NCBI GenBank assembly: GCA_021018815.1
Contig: JAITYX010000004.1
Location: 62,001 to 126,000 of the forward strand
DNA: 64,000 nucleotides
Source of the DNA: Talinum fruticosum
Taxonomy: Eukaryota > Streptophyta > Magnoliopsida > Caryophyllales > Talinaceae
Direction of reading: 5' to 3'
The notes under the pieces: model-generated
The model's input: the letters and a program-made list of their open reading frames with translations, nothing else
Database searches by the model: none
What the model was told of the DNA's origin: nothing
Shown here: one piece after another, positions 62,900-64,000 of the stretch
Numbering within the stretch: position 1 is the first letter of the stretch
How the letters are laid out: every line of letters begins with the position of its first letter
Made by a program: the position numbers and the translations under genes

Positions 62900-63393
62900 T
62901 AGCGCTGGCAAAAATCCGTCCAATCGATAGTCCGAATTTCTCCGACCCGAAAAAATCGAGTCCAATCACAAATTTTTGTCCGAATTTTAAATTCGGACAA
63001 TCGATCATGTCCGAATTAAAATTCGGGTCGGGTTCGGGTTGTCCGAATTTTATGACTTTTCGGGTTCGGTCAAAATCGGACAATCGGACAACCGTGTTTG
63101 GACATTCGGTCATTCGGGTTTAGGTATAATTTAGTCCAAAATCTACAAAATTTTCAATAAAATATTCGGACATTCGGGTTCGGACATCGAAAATTCGGGT
63201 TTGGGTTATGTCACATACACAATTTCAGTTCAATCATATCAAAAATTCGGACATTCGGGTTCGGACATCGGACATTCGGGTTCGGGTGCAGTCGGTGCGT
63301 CCAAATCCGCAATTCGGACGGGGTCCGGGTATAGTATTTTTGTCCGAATTATCCGAACCCGAATTGACGCGAACCCGATTTTTGCCAGCGCTA
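62900..63393. mobile_element. hAT MITE with perfect 17-bp ends and 8-bp duplication
   Basis: It begins TAGCGCTGGCAAAAATC and ends GATTTTTGCCAGCGCTA, perfect inverted repeats of 17 bp. It is flanked by identical TTTATAAT (62892-62899 and 63394-63401). The interior is a mosaic of ATTCGGACA and TTCGGGTTCGG words. Overlapping short frames on both strands are not genes. Confidence 0.93.
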
Positions 63394-63401
63394 TTTATAA
63401 T

Positions 63402-64000
63402 TTGATGAGGACGAGTATAGGAAAGACGAGGGTAGGAAGAGAAAGTCCCTTAGGTATAATAGAGTTGAACCAATACCTTGTTATTAAAACTTAAGAGTTA
63501 GTTATTGTTAATCAATGCTAAATGTTGACTGAACGTTGTTGATGAGTGTTAATCAATATAAAGGAATGTCGATCAGTGTTGAACACTTACAAAATTATAA
63601 CTAGAAAATATGATCAAGTATTATGAGTGCTTGTCATCAATAATTGGTATTGTCAATGCTGAATATTGATGATATAAGTATTTATGATAAATTGAAAAAA
63701 TTAATCCCTAAAATGAAGATAATTTAATCAAGATAAAATTTTCTATTATATAAATTTTCTTAACGTATTATCATGAGAAATTAAAAAACTCAAAAAAATA
63801 ATCCTCTAAATAACATTAATATCATCTCCAAAATAACTTCAATATATATTTTCTTAAGATATTTAATTCATAAAAAAATCATAATCAAATCCAAAACCAC
63901 ACCCAAAAATATCATCTACAAACAATGGAAAGAGTAAAAACCAAGTACTCAATTTGTAATATTTATATTAGCAAATGTATCCCTAAAATCTTACATGCTT
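63402..64000. other. AT-rich intergenic DNA at the right edge
   Basis: It contains loosely repeated GTTGATCAGTGTTGA / AATGCTGAATATTGA words (63,500-63,680). No gene is seen. Confidence 0.55.

Overview
The window is nuclear DNA of a flowering plant, AT-rich, with intron-split genes, large intergenic spaces and many transposon remnants. The N-terminus of the ABC-transporter gene at the left edge resembles asterid and especially Lamiales versions as I remember them, so an asterid eudicot is my inference, not something shown. There are no prokaryotic features and no CRISPR array.

Only three host protein genes can be supported, all on the minus strand. (1) At 1-3.3 kb lie the first two coding exons of a peroxisomal ABC transporter (PXA1/CTS/ABCD1 type); the rest is beyond the left edge. 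(2) At 13.1-14.5 kb is an intronless UDP-glycosyltransferase of the zeatin O-glucosyltransferase type, broken by a frameshift at a five-base G run. (3) At 32.9-41.3 kb is a complete seven-exon general transcription factor IIB gene, including a 25-nt exon. Its splice-joined length is exactly one base short of a 312-residue protein, because one A is missing from an A run in exon 4. Two frameshifts, each in a homopolymer of an otherwise intact gene, suggest consensus errors at least as strongly as real pseudogenes.

The rest is intergenic. 3.6-13 kb is very AT-rich, with non-LTR retrotransposon scraps, trinucleotide repeats and a small hAT-like element. 14.6-32.8 kb holds an LTR fragment, a LINE 3' end, a diverged duplication of noncoding sequence, several non-autonomous hAT elements (one with a perfect 8-bp target duplication), the end of a CACTA element, a 339-bp tandem duplication, and a MITE with 5-bp duplications.

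42.5-58.1 kb is best read as one decayed CACTA (En/Spm) DNA transposon with later insertions nested inside it. It has CACTA-like ends, subterminal GTCGG repeats, a transposase gene (transposase-associated domain, TNP2/Transposase_21, DUF4218, DUF4216) and a second Transposase_24-like gene. Nested in it are a 3.23-kb solo LTR (target duplication TATTT) carrying 153-bp and 72-bp tandem arrays, a 1.56-kb hAT-type element splitting the transposase gene (duplication AATACAAT), an LTR-like block at 47.8-49.1 kb, and Copia-type LTR sequence at 54.4-56 kb. 58.1-64 kb is gene-poor, with one textbook hAT MITE at 62.9 kb. The genes do not form a pathway. No new host system is visible; the most informative structures are the nested transposon cluster, the two frameshifted genes and the duplicated noncoding block at 18.7-22.3 kb.
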